Shown here one piece after another: positions 4,945-5,756 of a stretch of 5,756 nucleotides of DNA. The position numbers and the translations under genes were made by a program. Origin of the DNA: DASUCS01 sp036275935 (GTDB lineage Bacteria > Actinomycetota > Acidimicrobiia > Acidimicrobiales > JACDCH01). Location of the stretch: contig DASUCS010000080.1 in NCBI GenBank assembly GCA_036275935.1, positions 1-5,756 on the forward strand. Reading direction: 5' to 3'. Under the pieces are notes generated by a model. The model was not told the DNA's origin and searched no databases. It saw nothing but the letters and a program-made list of their open reading frames with translations. The number at the start of each line of letters is the position of its first letter. Position 1 is the stretch's first letter.

Positions 4945-5756
4945 AAGCTGTGATCATGGCCGGAGGCGAGGGCAGCCGGCTGCGACCACTGACATCGAAC
5001 CAGCCGAAACCGATGTTGCCGCTGGTGAATCGCCCGATGATGGAGCACATCGTCGGACTGTTGAAGCGCCATGGCTTCGACGAGATCGTCGTGACGCTGG
5101 CGTTCATGCCCAATGCGATCCGCACGTACTTCGGCGACGGATCCGAGTTCGGCGTCCGCATGGTGTACGCCACCGAGGAACAGCCGCTCGGCACCGCGGG
5201 ATCCGTGCGCAACGCGATGGACGAGCTCGACGAGCGCTTCCTCGTGATCTCGGGTGACGTCCTGACGGACATCGATCTCGCCAAGATGGTCGAGGTCCAC
5301 GAAGAGCGCGACGCGCTCGCCACGATCGGTCTCGTCGCCGTCGAGAACCCGCTCGAGTTCGGCATCGTGATCACGCGCGAGGACGGTTCGATCGAACGGT
5401 TCCTCGAGAAGCCGACGTGGGGTCAGGTCTTCAGCGACACGATCAACGCCGGCATCTTCGTGCTCGAGCCGGAGATCTTCGACTACATCCCGGCCGGCGA
5501 GGCCGTGGACTTCTCCAACGAAGTGTTCCCCAAGCTGCTGGCCAACTCGCGCCCGCTGTACGGCGCGATCGCCGACGGCTACTGGGAGGACGTCGGCACG
5601 CTCGAGGCCTACGTCCGGGCCCACAAGGACATCCTCGACGGACGGGTCCGCGTCGACAGCCCCGGCTTCGAGCTCGGGGCGGGCGTGCACATCGGCGAGG
5701 GAGCGGAGGTGCACCCCGACGCCGTCGTGGTGGGCCCCGCCGTCATCGGGGAGAAC
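4941..5756 (+). CDS. Sugar-nucleotide pyrophosphorylase (mannose-1-phosphate guanylyltransferase-like), N-terminal 272 residues, cut by right edge
   Basis: The protein begins MKAVIMAGGEGSRLRPLT, the nucleotide-binding signature of sugar-phosphate nucleotidylyltransferases. It continues with Lys24 in QPKPMLPLVN, PLGTAGSVR (82-90), the metal-binding Asp106 in ISGDVLTD (103-110), FLEKP (154-158), NAGIFVLEP (169-177) and GYWEDVGT (213-220). From about residue 240 a left-handed beta-helix begins (GFELGAGVHIGEGAEVHPDAVVVGPAVIGEN region), cut by the window edge. The enzyme joins a sugar 1-phosphate to an NTP, giving an NDP-sugar for envelope glycans. The overall pattern best recalls actinobacterial mannose-1-phosphate guanylyltransferases, some of which carry a C-terminal phosphomannomutase-like domain; glucose-1-phosphate as substrate is possible. 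The signature has Ser12 where Thr is common. The GTG start overlaps the upstream TGA by 4 bp (GTGA), with no ribosome binding site. Confidence 0.92.
   Translation, partial: MKAVIMAGGEGSRLRPLTSNQPKPMLPLVNRPMMEHIVGLLKRHGFDEIVVTLAFMPNAIRTYFGDGSEFGVRMVYATEEQPLGTAGSVRNAMDELDERFLVISGDVLTDIDLAKMVEVHEERDALATIGLVAVENPLEFGIVITREDGSIERFLEKPTWGQVFSDTINAGIFVLEPEIFDYIPAGEAVDFSNEVFPKLLANSRPLYGAIADGYWEDVGTLEAYVRAHKDILDGRVRVDSPGFELGAGVHIGEGAEVHPDAVVVGPAVIGEN

Overview
The window looks like chromosomal DNA from a GC-rich bacterium, probably an actinobacterium (Acidimicrobiia-like is my guess). The basis is high GC with strong G/C at third codon positions, a divergent housekeeping gene set, almost no Shine-Dalgarno sequences, and TAnnnT boxes placed for leaderless mRNAs. 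No mobile element, CRISPR array, tRNA or rRNA is visible.

Layout from left to right. (1) 1-104, minus strand: the first 34 codons of a lipoprotein that runs off the left edge. (2) 114-224, minus strand: a doubtful 36-codon ORF. (3) 248-1504, minus strand: an ABC1/UbiB-family atypical kinase. (4) 1534-2265, plus strand: an SRAP (YedK/HMCES-type) abasic-site DNA-crosslinking protein, divergent from the kinase across only 29 bp. (5) 2264-2291: a strong hairpin without a T-tract, at the SRAP stop codon. (6) 2384-3895, plus strand: a DUF2079 polytopic membrane protein. (7) 3871-4296, minus strand: a HIT-family hydrolase whose 3' end overlaps the DUF2079 gene tail-to-tail by 25 bp. (8) 4324-4944, plus strand: a PgsA-like CDP-alcohol phosphatidyltransferase, divergent from the HIT gene across 27 bp. 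(9) 4941 to the right edge, plus strand: the N-terminal part of a sugar-nucleotide (mannose-1-phosphate guanylyltransferase-like) pyrophosphorylase, overlapping the previous gene by 4 bp.

The most notable signal is in the promoters. Six of the seven recognisable genes have a TAnnnT box ending 6-11 nt before the start codon: 6, 7, 7 and 8 nt for the lipoprotein, CDP-alcohol transferase, pyrophosphorylase and SRAP genes, and 10 and 11 nt for the HIT and ABC1 genes. Most of these mRNAs should therefore be leaderless or nearly so. At both divergent gene pairs the two boxes share their central TA, giving a self-complementary AnnnTAnnnT core (AGTGTAGGTT at 1516-1525, ATCGTAGGCT at 4307-4316). Each 10-bp element could thus act as the -10 box in both directions. 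At the SRAP/ABC1 pair the shared core is also covered by an imperfect match to the actinobacterial SOS (LexA) box, which would suit an SRAP gene.

Functionally, the right half concerns the envelope: a phospholipid synthase translationally overlapped by a nucleotide-sugar synthase. The left half is mixed: a kinase-like protein, a lipoprotein and DNA-damage tolerance. All functions come from motifs read by eye; no database search was possible.
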